Source of the DNA: Pseudomonadota bacterium
GTDB taxonomy: Bacteria; Myxococcota_A; UBA796; SXON01
NCBI GenBank assembly: GCA_030684355.1
Contig: JAUXTN010000189.1
Location: 41,735 to 105,734 of the forward strand
Direction: 5' to 3'
DNA: 64,000 bases
In this document: one piece after another, positions 1 through 8,902 of the stretch
Position numbering within the stretch: position 1 is the stretch's first letter
Layout of the letters: each line of letters begins with the position of its first letter
Position numbers and translations under genes: made by a program
Notes under the pieces: generated by a model
The model's input: the letters and a program-made list of their open reading frames with translations, nothing else
Databases searched by the model: none
Told to the model about the DNA's origin: nothing

Positions 1-1340
1 GTCACGATCGTCGCCCAGCGGCCGTTCGCGATGGCGCGGTCGATGACGCGGGACTCCCGCTTCAAGGGCCCGCCCTCCTTGTCGATGTCCCACAAGCAGA
101 TGAGGCTGAACGAGGGGTCCTTCCCCGCGAGCACCGGGTACCACGGGCCGTGCGGCATCAGGATGGGGCCGGGGAGCTCGCGGAGCTGGTCCACGAGGGC
201 GGCGGCGCGCTGGGCGTCCTGGTGGGTCGGCAGGAAGCGCTTGAGCTCGCCGCGCCCCTCCCAGAGCTGCGCGGCCACCAGCGCCGTGAACACGTGCGGC
301 ACCCAGGCCCGCCACCCGGAACCATCGCGAGCGATGGCACGCTCGGCCAGCACCGGCAGGAGTGGCAGGAGCCAGAACATCGGGATCAACACGTTGATGA
401 AGCCGCCCTGGTGCCCGCGCATGAGCGAGACCATCACCAGCGCCACGCCCATCACCCCCGCCCAGTAGGCGCCGCCGCGCGTGCGCGCCCACATCCACGC
501 CGTCGCGACGCCCACCGTGGTGACGTAGGGGAGAGCCCGCCACAGCTCCGCCTGGGCGCCCTCGACGCGCCCGCCCTTGGTGAGGTTGGGGAGCGCGCGC
601 AACGCGACCATGCCGTGCTTCGACGGCACCTCCAACAGGTAGGTGAGGAACAGCCCCTTCGTGTAGACCTGCATCCCGATGGTGAATGCCAGCGCGGGGC
701 CGGCGCTCGCCGCGAGGAACACCAGCGCGTCGCGCAGGCCCAGGGTCCGCCACCGCCACAGCAGGATCGGCAGGCCGAGCATCGCCATGTTGTGCTTCGC
801 GGTGAACGCGAGCGCGAGCAGGAGCCCGCTCCCGATGGCCCCGGCGCGGGACTCCACCCGACCGACCGCCAGCGCCGCCCCCGTCAGCATCAGCGCGAGG
901 GCATCGATGCGGACGAGGTCGTAGAAGGTGCCGGCCTCCTCGTAGCAGCCGAGGAACAGGGCGCCGACGCCGAAGGCCATGGGCCACCGCGCGCCCTCCC
1001 GCCGGGCCGCCAACCCGAGCGCGAGCGTCGCCAGCGCCGTGCACACGACCGACACCCCGCGCCCCAGGCCGTACCCGAGCGGGAGCACGTGGGCGAGCGC
1101 GCCGAGGATCCACGCGTAGAGCGGCGGGTAGATGAAGGGGATGTAGTCGGGCTGGGGCGCCGTGTAGAACGGCAGTCCCTGCGAGGCGCGCAGCCCCGTG
1201 ATCAGCGTCGCGCCCTCCATCCACTCCAGGTCGAAGTTGACGCCGAGGCGGTAGTACATCGCCCGGCCCACGTCGTGCACCTGCCAGAGCGCGAGCGCGA
1301 CGACGACGATCTCGAGGGCGATGCGGACGGCGCGGTTCAC
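1..1340 (-). CDS. Partial multi-pass membrane glycosyltransferase-like protein (3' end outside window)
   Basis: The minus strand is open for about 446 codons from a GTG at 1340 to the window edge, so the C-terminus is missing. The translation is strongly hydrophobic with many transmembrane segments. An early extracytoplasmic loop contains FDLEWMEGA followed by FIYPPLYAW, which resembles the first-loop acidic motif and the YPPLY signature of GT39/GT83/GT87-type polyprenyl-phosphate-sugar dependent transferases. Later parts include FTAKHNM and a long hydrophilic tail. By family such proteins transfer sugars to lipid or protein acceptors at the periplasmic face. The assignment rests on topology and motifs only; the acceptor is unknown. 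It is divergent from the gene at 1461. Confidence 0.6.
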   Translation of the reverse strand, partial: MNRAVRIALEIVVVALALWQVHDVGRAMYYRLGVNFDLEWMEGATLITGLRASQGLPFYTAPQPDYIPFIYPPLYAWILGALAHVLPLGYGLGRGVSVVCTALATLALGLAARREGARWPMAFGVGALFLGCYEEAGTFYDLVRIDALALMLTGAALAVGRVESRAGAIGSGLLLALAFTAKHNMAMLGLPILLWRWRTLGLRDALVFLAASAGPALAFTIGMQVYTKGLFLTYLLEVPSKHGMVALRALPNLTKGGRVEGAQAELWRALPYVTTVGVATAWMWARTRGGAYWAGVMGVALVMVSLMRGHQGGFINVLIPMFWLLPLLPVLAERAIARDGSGWRAWVPHVFTALVAAQLWEGRGELKRFLPTHQDAQRAAALVDQLRELPGPILMPHGPWYPVLAGKDPSFSLICLWDIDKEGGPLKRESRVIDRAIANGRWATIV

Positions 1341-1460
1341 GGGGCCGGGCCTAACCCGACGACGCGCGGGCTTGTCGAGCGAGCGGCGGGAGAAGGCGCC
1401 ATCCGACGTGTAAGCCCCGCGCGGCCCCGTCGTTCCAGCGGCGCACCCTTCGGAGCCGCC

Positions 1461-2699
1461 ATGATCCTCGCCCTGCTCGCGCCCGCCCACGCCTTCACCA
1501 GCGTCCAGGCCCAGTTCAACGCCGCCATCACGCAGGTCGAGCAGATGGTGTGGGACGGCAACGTCACCCAGCTCGCCCGGCGCCAGGGCCTCGACGTCGT
1601 CAACGTCACCTGGGAGGACACCGGCCGGTACAAGGGCTCGGCCGTCGGCCCCAACATCTCCGACATGACCATCGGCGTGCGCGACGCCCGCGGCCAGCTC
1701 CACCCCATGCCGGTCCTGCGCTTCGACAACTTCACCGACACCACCGCCGACATCCGCTCCGACAGCTTCTGGCTCCGCGTCGGCAACGAGCGCGGCGGGC
1801 CGCTCCGCTCCGTCTCGCTCGCCGAGGTGCTCCAGGACACCCGCAGCTTCCTCTCCGACCCCTGGAGCTGGACCGGCCGTGGCCGCTCGCTCTGGAACGA
1901 TCGCGACGACACCGTGCTCGTGAGCGCCCAGGCCTGCTTCCTCCCCATCCCGCGGGACGGCGAGGCCACCTTCACCCCCGTGCTCTACAACTACCAGTCG
2001 TACCCCGAGAACCCGGCGGTGCTCACCATGGTGGCCACCCGCGAGGGCACGAGCATCCAGGTCATCGAGAACGAGGGCGGCTACCTCTCCGAGACGCTCT
2101 CCTTCAACCAGAACGGCGAGCGCGCCCCGTTCACCGCCACCCGCCTCTCCGACTTCCGCGAGAGCGGCGGCGACGGCACCTGGGGCTCGGTGAACGCCGC
2201 CGGCGAGGACGGCCTGAACATGGTGCTGCTCGTGCAGGTGCCGCTGAAGCAGCGCCCGCGCCCCCAGCCCGTCTACGAGTCCGAGGGCTACGCGATGGAC
2301 GAGATGGCGACCGCCGGCGCCCCCGCCGCGAAGGCGTCGCGCCGCAGCGACGTCGAGGCCGCGGTCATCGGCCACGGCGCGGTCGAGGGCCCCTACAAGG
2401 AGATCGACGGCCTCGCGATCGAGCGCGATCCCCGCTTCCCCGTGCGCGTCACCGTGCAGTTCTACAAGGCGACGAGCAACGGCGTCGTCACGGACGCCGA
2501 CATCCGCGAGGTCCGCCGCCAGATCGACCGCGTCTACAGCGACGCCGACTACGTCGGCAGCCTTGTCACCCAGGGCTACACCGGCCGCCAGACCGAGTGG
2601 GTCGCGCCGTACCGCCAGCCGCAGCCCCGCCCGCGGCCCCAGCCCACCGAGGACGCCCAGTGGGCGGACCCGTTCTGGAGCTGGCACAAGGCGCAGTAG
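1461..2699 (+). CDS. Secreted protein of unknown function
   Basis: This 412-residue product is not recognised. The start was chosen at ATG 1461 because GGAG lies 6 nt upstream and the N-terminus becomes a short signal peptide (LALLAPAHA, likely cut before FTSVQ). The open frame further upstream is antisense to the glycosyltransferase. The mature part is hydrophilic, with aromatic-rich beta-like segments. A Pro/Arg/Gln-rich tail of about 20 residues precedes the C-terminal WSWHKAQ. It stands alone: the divergent neighbour begins 120 nt upstream and a GC hairpin follows 87 nt downstream. An exported or periplasmic location is inferred from the N-terminus only. Confidence 0.6.
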   Translation: MILALLAPAHAFTSVQAQFNAAITQVEQMVWDGNVTQLARRQGLDVVNVTWEDTGRYKGSAVGPNISDMTIGVRDARGQLHPMPVLRFDNFTDTTADIRSDSFWLRVGNERGGPLRSVSLAEVLQDTRSFLSDPWSWTGRGRSLWNDRDDTVLVSAQACFLPIPRDGEATFTPVLYNYQSYPENPAVLTMVATREGTSIQVIENEGGYLSETLSFNQNGERAPFTATRLSDFRESGGDGTWGSVNAAGEDGLNMVLLVQVPLKQRPRPQPVYESEGYAMDEMATAGAPAAKASRRSDVEAAVIGHGAVEGPYKEIDGLAIERDPRFPVRVTVQFYKATSNGVVTDADIREVRRQIDRVYSDADYVGSLVTQGYTGRQTEWVAPYRQPQPRPRPQPTEDAQWADPFWSWHKAQ

Positions 2700-2786
2700 A
2701 TCGGGCTCTTCCGGGCGTGCCCCCCTGCGAGGCGCCGGGGGTCGGGCCCTTGCAGGCTCGCCCTCCGGGCTCGGTCCGGCCGCCGC

Positions 2787-2812
2787 ACGGGCCGCCGAGG
2801 GCGGCGGCCCGT
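2787..2812 (+). terminator. GC-only hairpin, terminator-like
   Basis: A perfect 11-bp inverted repeat (ACGGGCCGCCG / CGGCGGCCCGT) encloses an AGGG loop, 87 nt after the stop of the secreted-protein gene. There is no T-tract, so termination is inferred. The rest of 2700-2933 is GC-rich with nothing else recognisable. Confidence 0.4.
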
Positions 2813-2933
2813 ACGCCGGCCGGGACCGGCGGCGCCTGCCGAGCCAGCCGCCGCCGCCTTCCAGGTCCCTCACGCGCCCCGTGTCCGGTCGTGGGACCGG
2901 TGCACACCCGCCCGCGACGGGTGAGATTGTCGG

Positions 2934-3815
2934 ATGCCGGCGGTCGATCCCACCCGTGCAAGCACCCTCCCGGATGACGTAGTGGCGGACATCCCCGGGC
3001 TCGTCACCCAGCTCGCGAACCTGCTCGTGGGGCGGCGCGTCGTGGCGCTAACGGGCGCGGGGTGCAGCACGGAGTCGGGCATCCCGGACTACCGCGGGCC
3101 CGGCACCCGCGAGCGGGCGCGCAACCCGGTGCAGTACCGGGCGTTCGTCGGCGATCCCGTGGCGCGGCAGCGGTACTGGGCGCGCAGCATGATCGGGTGG
3201 CCGCGGTTCTCCGCGGCGCGCCCCAACGGCGGCCACCACGCGCTCGCCCAGCTCGAGCGCGCCGGGGCGCTGCGGCGCGTCATCACCCAGAACGTCGACC
3301 GCCTGCACCACGCGGCCGGAAACGCCGACGTCATCGAGCTCCACGGGGCCCTGGCGGAGGTGGTGTGCCTGGACTGCGGCGCCCTGGAGCCCCGCGAGTC
3401 GCTCCAGGCCCGCCTGACGCTGCTCAACCCGCGCTGGGACGAGGCGGCGCTGGAGGGCGTCGAGCTCGCCCCCGACGGCGACGCCGAGCTCACCGCCGTG
3501 GACGGCTTTCGCGTCGCGGACTGCCTCGCGTGCGGCGGGGTCCTGAAGCCGCGGGTGGTGTTCTTCGGCGAGAACGTGCCGCGCCCTACGGTCGACGCCG
3601 CGTTCGCCCAGGTCGACGCCGCGGAGGCGCTCCTGGTGGTCGGCACGTCGCTCACCGTGTACTCGGGGCTCCGCTTCGTGCGGCGCGCCGCCGAGCGCGG
3701 CATCCCCGTCGCCATCTGCAACCTGGGGCCGACGCGCGGCGATCCGCTCGCGACGTTGCGGGTGGACGCGCCGCTCGGCGTGGTGCTTCCGGCGCTGGTC
3801 GCGGCGCTCTCCTAG
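2934..3815 (+). CDS. SIR2-family NAD-dependent protein deacylase (sirtuin)
   Basis: Sirtuins remove acyl groups from lysine using NAD+, giving nicotinamide and O-acyl-ADP-ribose. The 293-residue product shows the full signature: GAGCSTESGIPDYRG in the NAD-binding Rossmann fold (about residues 41-55), QNVDRLHHAAG with the catalytic-region His, and ELHG. It also has two CxxC zinc pairs (CLDC and CLAC), then KPRVVFFGE and GTSLTVYSG. The motif set and the insertion between the zinc pairs resemble the SIRT4-like class II branch, whose members act on lipoyl or other acyl lysines; the substrate here is inferred only. Its stop overlaps the stop of the convergent methyltransferase by 4 nt. Confidence 0.9.
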   Translation: MPAVDPTRASTLPDDVVADIPGLVTQLANLLVGRRVVALTGAGCSTESGIPDYRGPGTRERARNPVQYRAFVGDPVARQRYWARSMIGWPRFSAARPNGGHHALAQLERAGALRRVITQNVDRLHHAAGNADVIELHGALAEVVCLDCGALEPRESLQARLTLLNPRWDEAALEGVELAPDGDAELTAVDGFRVADCLACGGVLKPRVVFFGENVPRPTVDAAFAQVDAAEALLVVGTSLTVYSGLRFVRRAAERGIPVAICNLGPTRGDPLATLRVDAPLGVVLPALVAALS

Positions 3816-4411
3816 CTCTTGCGCGCCACCATCAGGTAGGGCCGCCCACCGTACACGTGCGGCGAGCCTTCGAGCCAGCTCCGCTCCACCGTCGCGCCGA
3901 GGCCCTCCAACACGTCCCAGGGGCGGCGGTACAGGTCGGCCTGCGCGATGAGCTTGATCCACGCCGACGACGGCACCCAGCGCTCCGCGTAGATGTCGAA
4001 GATCACGAAGCGGCCGCCCGGCGCGACGAGCGCCCACGTCGCCGCGAGGACGGCCTCGTGGTCCGGGATGACGGAGATGCCGAGGGTGCTGACGATGGCG
4101 TCGACGGGGCCGACGTCCGCGGCCGTGAGGGTACGCGCGTCGCGCTGGAGGAGCCGCACCTGGGGAAGCTCGGCCACGCGGCGCCGGGCCCGCGCGAGCA
4201 TGCCCTCGGAGAAGTCGACGCCGAGGACCTCGCCACCGGGGCCCACGGCGTCGGCGAGCAGCGGCAGGTTGGGGCCGGTGCCGCATGCGAGGTCGAGCGC
4301 GCGCTCGCCGGGTGCCAACGCCATCGCGGCGACGATGCCGGGGCGGTAGGCGCGGTAGACGTTCTCGACGCTGCCGTCGTAGATCGTCGCGAACGTGTCG
4401 TACCAGGACAA
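3812..4411 (-). CDS. Class I SAM-dependent methyltransferase (UbiE/MenG-like)
   Basis: The 199-residue product has the class I methyltransferase core: motif I LDLACGTGPN near residues 39-48, an acidic ribose-binding region (VLGVDFSEGM), and motif II/III segments (DAIVSTLGIS, LVAPGGRFVIFD). The length and the post-motif layout are typical of UbiE/Methyltransf_11 small-molecule methylases. The substrate cannot be read from the sequence. It is transcribed convergently to the sirtuin with a 4-nt 3' overlap and lies 33 nt upstream of the Sel1-like gene's span, so it may start its own transcript. Confidence 0.8.
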   Translation of the reverse strand: MSWYDTFATIYDGSVENVYRAYRPGIVAAMALAPGERALDLACGTGPNLPLLADAVGPGGEVLGVDFSEGMLARARRRVAELPQVRLLQRDARTLTAADVGPVDAIVSTLGISVIPDHEAVLAATWALVAPGGRFVIFDIYAERWVPSSAWIKLIAQADLYRRPWDVLEGLGATVERSWLEGSPHVYGGRPYLMVARKS

Positions 4412-4444
4412 GCGGTTCCTCGGCGGCGGGGGTCGGTTCGGGCC

Positions 4445-4945
4445 CTACTTCGCCTGCGACGGCGGCAGGGTCGGCGTCGCGCGCAGGCCCTCCGCCATCT
4501 CGCAGCCCCGCGCGTTACCGAGCTTGCAGGCCTTGTCCATCAGCACGAGGGCGCGGGCGCCGTCCTGCTGGATGGCCTCGAGGCCGATCGTGAGGATCGT
4601 GCCCTGCTTCATGCAGCCCTCCCCGTCGTTCCCGTTGCAGGCCTTCTCGAAGAGCGCGTAGCCATCGTCGGTGCTGCGCTTCGGGTTGGTGCGCTCCATG
4701 AGCACGTCGCCGAGCTTGCGGCAGGACGGGGCAGCGCCGCGGTCACACGAGGGGCGCAACAGGCCCTCGGCCCCCACGAAGTCCTTCCGCTTGTGGAGGA
4801 GCGCGCCCTGCTCTATGCACGCGACCTCGTCGGTGCCGGCCATGCACGCCGCGGTCTTCACGGGGTCGGGCTGGGGCGCGTCCGCCGGCGGCGGGATGTC
4901 GGCGCGCGCGGCGGAGAGGAACAGGAGCGCGAGGACCGTGCTCAT
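4445..4945 (-). CDS. Secreted Sel1-like repeat protein, Cys-rich
   Basis: This 166-residue product begins with a signal peptide (ALLFLSAARA, cut before DIPP). About four helical-hairpin repeats follow, in which Cys residues recur at the ends of paired helices (CIEQGALL, CDRGAAPSC, CNGNDGEGC, CKLGNARGC). That spacing is typical of the HcpA/HcpC-type Sel1-like repeat proteins, where disulfides staple each repeat. Such proteins usually act as periplasmic protein-protein interaction modules. The gene overlaps the 3' end of the upstream Asp-rich lipoprotein by 4 nt (ATGA), so the two are translationally coupled and probably work in the same compartment. Confidence 0.75.
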   Translation of the reverse strand: MSTVLALLFLSAARADIPPPADAPQPDPVKTAACMAGTDEVACIEQGALLHKRKDFVGAEGLLRPSCDRGAAPSCRKLGDVLMERTNPKRSTDDGYALFEKACNGNDGEGCMKQGTILTIGLEAIQQDGARALVLMDKACKLGNARGCEMAEGLRATPTLPPSQAK

Positions 4946-5682
4946 CGCGAGGCGCAGTCCAACGTGAGGCGGAAGTTGGTGTCCACCTCGTCGGGGGTGT
5001 CGACGATGAGGAGGAACCGGTCCCCGTCGAAGGCGTCCCAGTCCACGAGGTCGTCGCCCGAGTCGTTGCCGGCTTCACACTCGACCACGCTGTTGGCGTA
5101 GGTGGGGCAGGTGTCGTCGATCCAATCCACGACGAAGATGTCGACGTCCTCGCACGGCGCCTCGAGCGTCGCGGTGACGGCCGTGCGCTCGGTGAACGAG
5201 ATCTCGTAGACCCGCTCGGTGCCCTCGTAGTCCTCGGGGAAGGGGTCGCAGTACCAGGCGAGGTAGCTGTCGCCACTGACGTCGGCGCTGCCGCCGGCGG
5301 TCGTGGCCTCGATGGTGTCGCCGCAGGCGATCTCCTCTGTCACGCAGTCCGGCCCCCCGGGCGCGGAGCTGTCGAGCACCTCGGCGCAGAAGGCGGCGTC
5401 CGTATCGGTGTCGGTGTCGGTGTCGGTGTCCGTGTCGGTGTCCGCATCGGCGTCGGTGTCGGTGTCGGTGTCCGCGTCGGCGTCCGTATCGGTGTCCGTG
5501 TCGCTGTCCGCGTCGGTGTCCGTGTCGGTGTCCGCGTCCGTATCGGTGTCGGTGTCCGCCGCGTCGGCGACACACTGGCCGTCCTCTTCGTGGGTGCCGG
5601 CCCCGCAGGCGAGCGGGTCGTCATCGGGCTTCGAGCCGGAGCAGCCGGCGAGGAGGGCGAGGAGCAGGACGGGAGCGCGCAT
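4942..5682 (-). CDS. Lipoprotein with (Asp-Thr/Ala)n linker and PPC-like domain
   Basis: The 246-residue product has a lipoprotein signal (LLLALLAGC, acylated Cys at residue 14). The internal ATG at 5682 was preferred to the in-frame start 11 codons upstream because it puts the signal peptide at the N-terminus. An Asp-Thr/Asp-Ala linker of roughly 50 residues follows. It leads to a beta-rich C-terminal domain with paired Cys and motifs such as YEISF, VDIFVVDW and RFLLIVDT, like bacterial pre-peptidase C-terminal (PPC) domains. The acidic linker probably spaces the domain from the membrane and may bind Ca2+. It is co-transcribed with the Sel1-like gene (4-nt overlap). Function unknown. Confidence 0.75.
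   Translation of the reverse strand: MRAPVLLLALLAGCSGSKPDDDPLACGAGTHEEDGQCVADAADTDTDTDADTDTDTDADSDTDTDTDADADTDTDTDADADTDTDTDTDTDTDTDAAFCAEVLDSSAPGGPDCVTEEIACGDTIEATTAGGSADVSGDSYLAWYCDPFPEDYEGTERVYEISFTERTAVTATLEAPCEDVDIFVVDWIDDTCPTYANSVVECEAGNDSGDDLVDWDAFDGDRFLLIVDTPDEVDTNFRLTLDCASR
5399..5560 (-). repeat. Hexanucleotide tandem repeat coding for Asp-Thr/Asp-Ala
   Basis: Some 27 units of a 6-bp motif (GTGTCG with GTGTCC, GCGTCG, GTATCG variants on the plus strand) lie inside the lipoprotein gene. Copy number changes would keep the frame and only change linker length. Confidence 0.85.
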
Positions 5683-5719
5683 GCGGCCTTCGGGGGTGCG
5701 TCCAGTATAGGCCACGGAT

Positions 5720-6469
5720 CTAGCCCGAGTATACGGTCCACCGCTCCGGACGCAGCCACCCGATGAGCGTCATCCCGGCGGCGCGGGCCACGTCCACGGC
5801 GAGCGAGGTGGGCGCGCCGAGCGTCACCACCAGCGGCACGCGCGCCACGAGCGCCTTCTGCACGATCTCGAAGCCGGCGCGGCTCGACACGAGGAGCCCC
5901 ATGCCGCTGAAGTCGAGGGTGTCCGCGCGCAGGCGCGCCCCCAGCACCTTGTCGACCGCGTTGTGGCGGCCCACGTCCTCGCGCAGGTCGAACAGCGTGC
6001 CGCTCGCGTCGAAGAGCGCGGCGCCGTGGAGCCCCCCCGTCGAGCGGAACGCGCCCTGGCCGGCCCGCAGGGCGTCGGAGAGCCCCGCGAGCACGGTGGG
6101 CTCGGGCATCCAGCCCACCACGCCGTCGAAGCGCGTCCGGAGCCGGTCGATCGAGGCCTTCCCGCAGATCCCGCACGAGCTCGTGGCGTACAGCGCGCGG
6201 TCCGCGGACCGCGCCCGCGCGGCGGGCACCCCCTCGGCCAGCCGCACGTCCACGGTGTTCTCCCCCACCATCGCGAGCGCGCGCAGGTCGTCCGGCCCGT
6301 CGACCACCCCCTCCGTGTAGAGGAACCCTGCGGCGAGATCGAGGTCGTCCCCGGGGGTCCGCATCGTGATGGCGGCGGGGATGCCCTCGACGCGGATCTC
6401 GAGGGGCTCTTCGACGGCGACGTAGTCGAGCTCGGGGCCCTGCCCGAGGTCCCCGACAAAGGGCGCCAC
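5720..6469 (-). CDS. fdhD: FdhD, formate dehydrogenase sulfur-transfer accessory protein
   Basis: FdhD passes sulfur from a cysteine desulfurase to the molybdenum cofactor of formate-dehydrogenase-type enzymes. Hallmarks are VEEPLEIRV near the N-terminus, the sulfur-relay CxxC in SSCGICGK, TGGLHGAALF, EDVGRHNAVDKV, SSRAGFEIVQK and PTSLAV. The frame stays open to a GTG at 6643, only 3 nt after the upstream stop. That extension is low-complexity and partly encoded by the dispersed hairpin at 6573-6607, so GTG 6469 (249 residues, family-like N-terminus) is preferred; neither start has a clear Shine-Dalgarno site. It lies directly downstream of its likely client, the molybdopterin oxidoreductase. 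Confidence 0.9.
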   Translation of the reverse strand: MAPFVGDLGQGPELDYVAVEEPLEIRVEGIPAAITMRTPGDDLDLAAGFLYTEGVVDGPDDLRALAMVGENTVDVRLAEGVPAARARSADRALYATSSCGICGKASIDRLRTRFDGVVGWMPEPTVLAGLSDALRAGQGAFRSTGGLHGAALFDASGTLFDLREDVGRHNAVDKVLGARLRADTLDFSGMGLLVSSRAGFEIVQKALVARVPLVVTLGAPTSLAVDVARAAGMTLIGWLRPERWTVYSG

Positions 6470-6572
6470 GGGCGTGGCGCCCGACTCGGGGACGGCGACG
6501 ACGCCGCTGGCAACGCCGCCGACGGGGCCCCGACCGTCGCCCTCTGGGCGACGGGTGGGGTCAAGGAGGCGC

Positions 6573-6607
6573 GGGGGCGTTGCGGGGGGCTCCGCCCCCC
6601 GCCCCAA
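6573..6607. repeat. Dispersed GC hairpin element, copy 1
   Basis: It starts GGGGGCGTTGCGGGGGGCT and ends CCGCCCCCCGCCCCAA, folding into a strong hairpin. A copy differing by one base is at 44918-44951. This one sits between the molybdopterin oxidoreductase and fdhD. Confidence 0.8.
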
Positions 6608-6646
6608 GAGGACCCGGTGAACGACGATCTCCCGGCTCTTCACCCG

Positions 6647-8902
6647 CTAGATCCGCTCGATCCGCACCACCGCGTTGTAATCCGGCTCCTCCGAGCGCGG
6701 GTCGATGCGGCGGCTGATGACCACGTTGCACTCGGGCCAGTAGGCCTGGAGGATGCCCGCGCGGATGTCGGCCTTGCGGAGCGTGACCTCCATCGTGCCG
6801 ACCTCGTTGGTGAGCCGCGCGCGGGTGCCCTCGGTGAGGCCGAGCTTCGCGAGGTCGGCCTCGCTGATCAGCACGTCGTCGCGCCCGCGGCCGCCCTGCA
6901 CGGCGTCGTGGTCCTTGATGACGATGCTGTTGAACTGCTTGCCGCGCCGGGTCGTCAGGTAGTACGCGCCCTCGGGCACCACGATCTTCGTGGGCGCGAG
7001 CACGGTGAACCGCGCCTTCTCGTCGGGCATCCCCGGGAACTTCCCGTCGGCACAGAGCTGCTCGCCGCCCCATTGCACCCAGTCGCCGGCCTGGGTGAAC
7101 GCCTCGACGCCCTTGTAGAGCGGCATCGTCTCCGCGATCTCGCGCCGGATGACGCTTGCGTCGGCATACGTGAGCTGCTCGGTGGTGCCGGGGAAGGCCG
7201 CCATCACGACCTGGCAGGGGATCTCGTACTCGGGGCGGCTCTCGCCCACCTGGGGGTGCCCGGGGATCTCGGGCGAGAACCGGATGCGGCGCTCGGTGTT
7301 CGTGCTCGTGCCGCCGCCGCGCTGCTCGTAGCGGGTCTGCGCGGGCAGGACGAGGACGGTGTCGGCGCCCTCGAGCACCGTCGACGTGTTGAACACGATG
7401 TCCTGGTGGATGCGGAACTTCACCTTGCTGTAGGCGTCCGCGACCCACGCGGGGTCGGGGAGCACGGCGAACAGGTTGCCGCCGACGTTGTAGAGGAAGT
7501 CGATCTCCCCCTGCGACATCGCCTCGACCATCCGCATCGTCGTGAGCCCCTTCGTGCGCGGCAGCGGGTGGGCCCAGTGCTTCTCGAAGCGCTGGATGTT
7601 CTCCTCGGTGAGCGGGATGCCGCCCGGGAGGATGCCCGGGGCCACGCCGCACTCGCCGCCGCCCTGCACGCCGGAGTGGCCACGGATGGGGAGGATGCCG
7701 GTCTTCGGGCGGCCGAGCATGCCGCGGGAGAGGTGGAGGTTGACGATGGCCTCGACGTTCTCGGTGCCGAACGTGTGCTGGGTGAGGCCCATCGAGTAGA
7801 TTGTCACACACGACGTGGCGCGGCCGTACAGCTCCGCCAGCCACTCGATGCGCGCCTTGTCGACGCCGGAGTCGCGCACGAGGTCGTCCCACGTCATCGC
7901 GGTCACGTGGGCCTCGACGGCCTCCCAGTTCTGGGTGTGGGCATCGACATACGCGCGGTCCACGCGGCCCTTCTCGACGAGCGACTTCAGCACGCCGTTG
8001 AGCAGCGCGATGTCGCCGCCGACGGCGACGGGCACGAAGTCGTCCATCACCGTGGTGCCGAAGAGCGCGCTCTTCGGGAGGGACGGCACCCAGTAGCTCT
8101 CGAGGCCCTTCTCGCGCACCGGGTTGATGACGACGATGCGGGTGCCCTGCGCCTTGGCGTGCGCGAGGTACTTCATCGTGACCGGCTGGTTGTTTGCGAT
8201 GTCCGTGCCCCAGAGGAGGAGCAGGTCCGTGCCGATGAGATCCTTCAGCGAGCACGTCGGCGCGCCCACGCCGATCGTGGCCTTGAGCCCCGACACCGTG
8301 GCCTGGTGGCAGAGGCGCGCGCAGAGGTCGACGTTGTTGGTGCCGGCGAGCCGCGCGGCCTTCGTGAACGCGTAGTAGACCTCGTTCGTGATGCCGCGGG
8401 AGGTCGCGAACCACGCCTGCCGCTCCGGGGCGGTCTGGCGGAGGGCGGCGCCGGCCATCGCGAGCGCGTCGTCCCACGAGATGCGGCGGAAGCCCCGGTC
8501 GTTCTTGCGGTAGACGAGCGGGTAGGGGATGCGGCCGAGCGCCTGGAGCTGCCGGTTGTCCATCCGGCGGAGGTGGTGGATGTCCGCGACGGCCGCCGGG
8601 GTGAACGCCGGCATCGTGTTGAGCCGGAGCAGCTTCAGCCGCGTCGTGCAGAGGTGGGTGCCCTCGATGACGTCATCCTTCAGGCCGCGCGGGCCGAGGG
8701 AGCAGCCGTCGCACACGCCCTTGTTCAGGATCCGCCACGCGTAGGGGAGACTGTCCCGGTTCTCCCACAAGACCTCCGCCATCTCGAGCATGTGGTGCGG
8801 CTTCTGCGCACCGAAGCCGAAGGGCACGAGGGAGGCGATGCGGTCGTTCCCGCGCACCGGCGCTTCCGAGGAGAGGTGGGAGTCTGGGGGTTTCACGCTC
8901 AT
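6647..8902 (-). CDS. FdhF/YdeP-like molybdopterin oxidoreductase, alpha subunit
   Basis: This 751-residue protein is a bis-MGD molybdoenzyme of the YdeP/formate-dehydrogenase-like group. Near residue 63 it has VCDGCSLGPRGL, then a third Cys in GTHLCTTR, not the full four-Cys cluster motif of classical formate dehydrogenases. That reduced set is characteristic of this subfamily. CARLCHQATVSGL aligns with the segment carrying the Mo-ligating Cys/Sec of FdhF, so Cys is the likely ligand. Later segments (LLLWGTDIANNQP, GHSGVQGGGECG, the C-terminal molydop-binding domain) fit. ATG 8902 follows GGCGAG. FdhD lies directly downstream. Formate is not proven as substrate; YdeP homologues are linked to acid resistance. 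Confidence 0.87.
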   Translation of the reverse strand: MSVKPPDSHLSSEAPVRGNDRIASLVPFGFGAQKPHHMLEMAEVLWENRDSLPYAWRILNKGVCDGCSLGPRGLKDDVIEGTHLCTTRLKLLRLNTMPAFTPAAVADIHHLRRMDNRQLQALGRIPYPLVYRKNDRGFRRISWDDALAMAGAALRQTAPERQAWFATSRGITNEVYYAFTKAARLAGTNNVDLCARLCHQATVSGLKATIGVGAPTCSLKDLIGTDLLLLWGTDIANNQPVTMKYLAHAKAQGTRIVVINPVREKGLESYWVPSLPKSALFGTTVMDDFVPVAVGGDIALLNGVLKSLVEKGRVDRAYVDAHTQNWEAVEAHVTAMTWDDLVRDSGVDKARIEWLAELYGRATSCVTIYSMGLTQHTFGTENVEAIVNLHLSRGMLGRPKTGILPIRGHSGVQGGGECGVAPGILPGGIPLTEENIQRFEKHWAHPLPRTKGLTTMRMVEAMSQGEIDFLYNVGGNLFAVLPDPAWVADAYSKVKFRIHQDIVFNTSTVLEGADTVLVLPAQTRYEQRGGGTSTNTERRIRFSPEIPGHPQVGESRPEYEIPCQVVMAAFPGTTEQLTYADASVIRREIAETMPLYKGVEAFTQAGDWVQWGGEQLCADGKFPGMPDEKARFTVLAPTKIVVPEGAYYLTTRRGKQFNSIVIKDHDAVQGGRGRDDVLISEADLAKLGLTEGTRARLTNEVGTMEVTLRKADIRAGILQAYWPECNVVISRRIDPRSEEPDYNAVVRIERI

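Noticed and set aside
5399..5560. Short tandem repeats as a possible CRISPR array
   Set aside because: Units are 6 bp with no spacers, and they code for Asp-Thr in frame.
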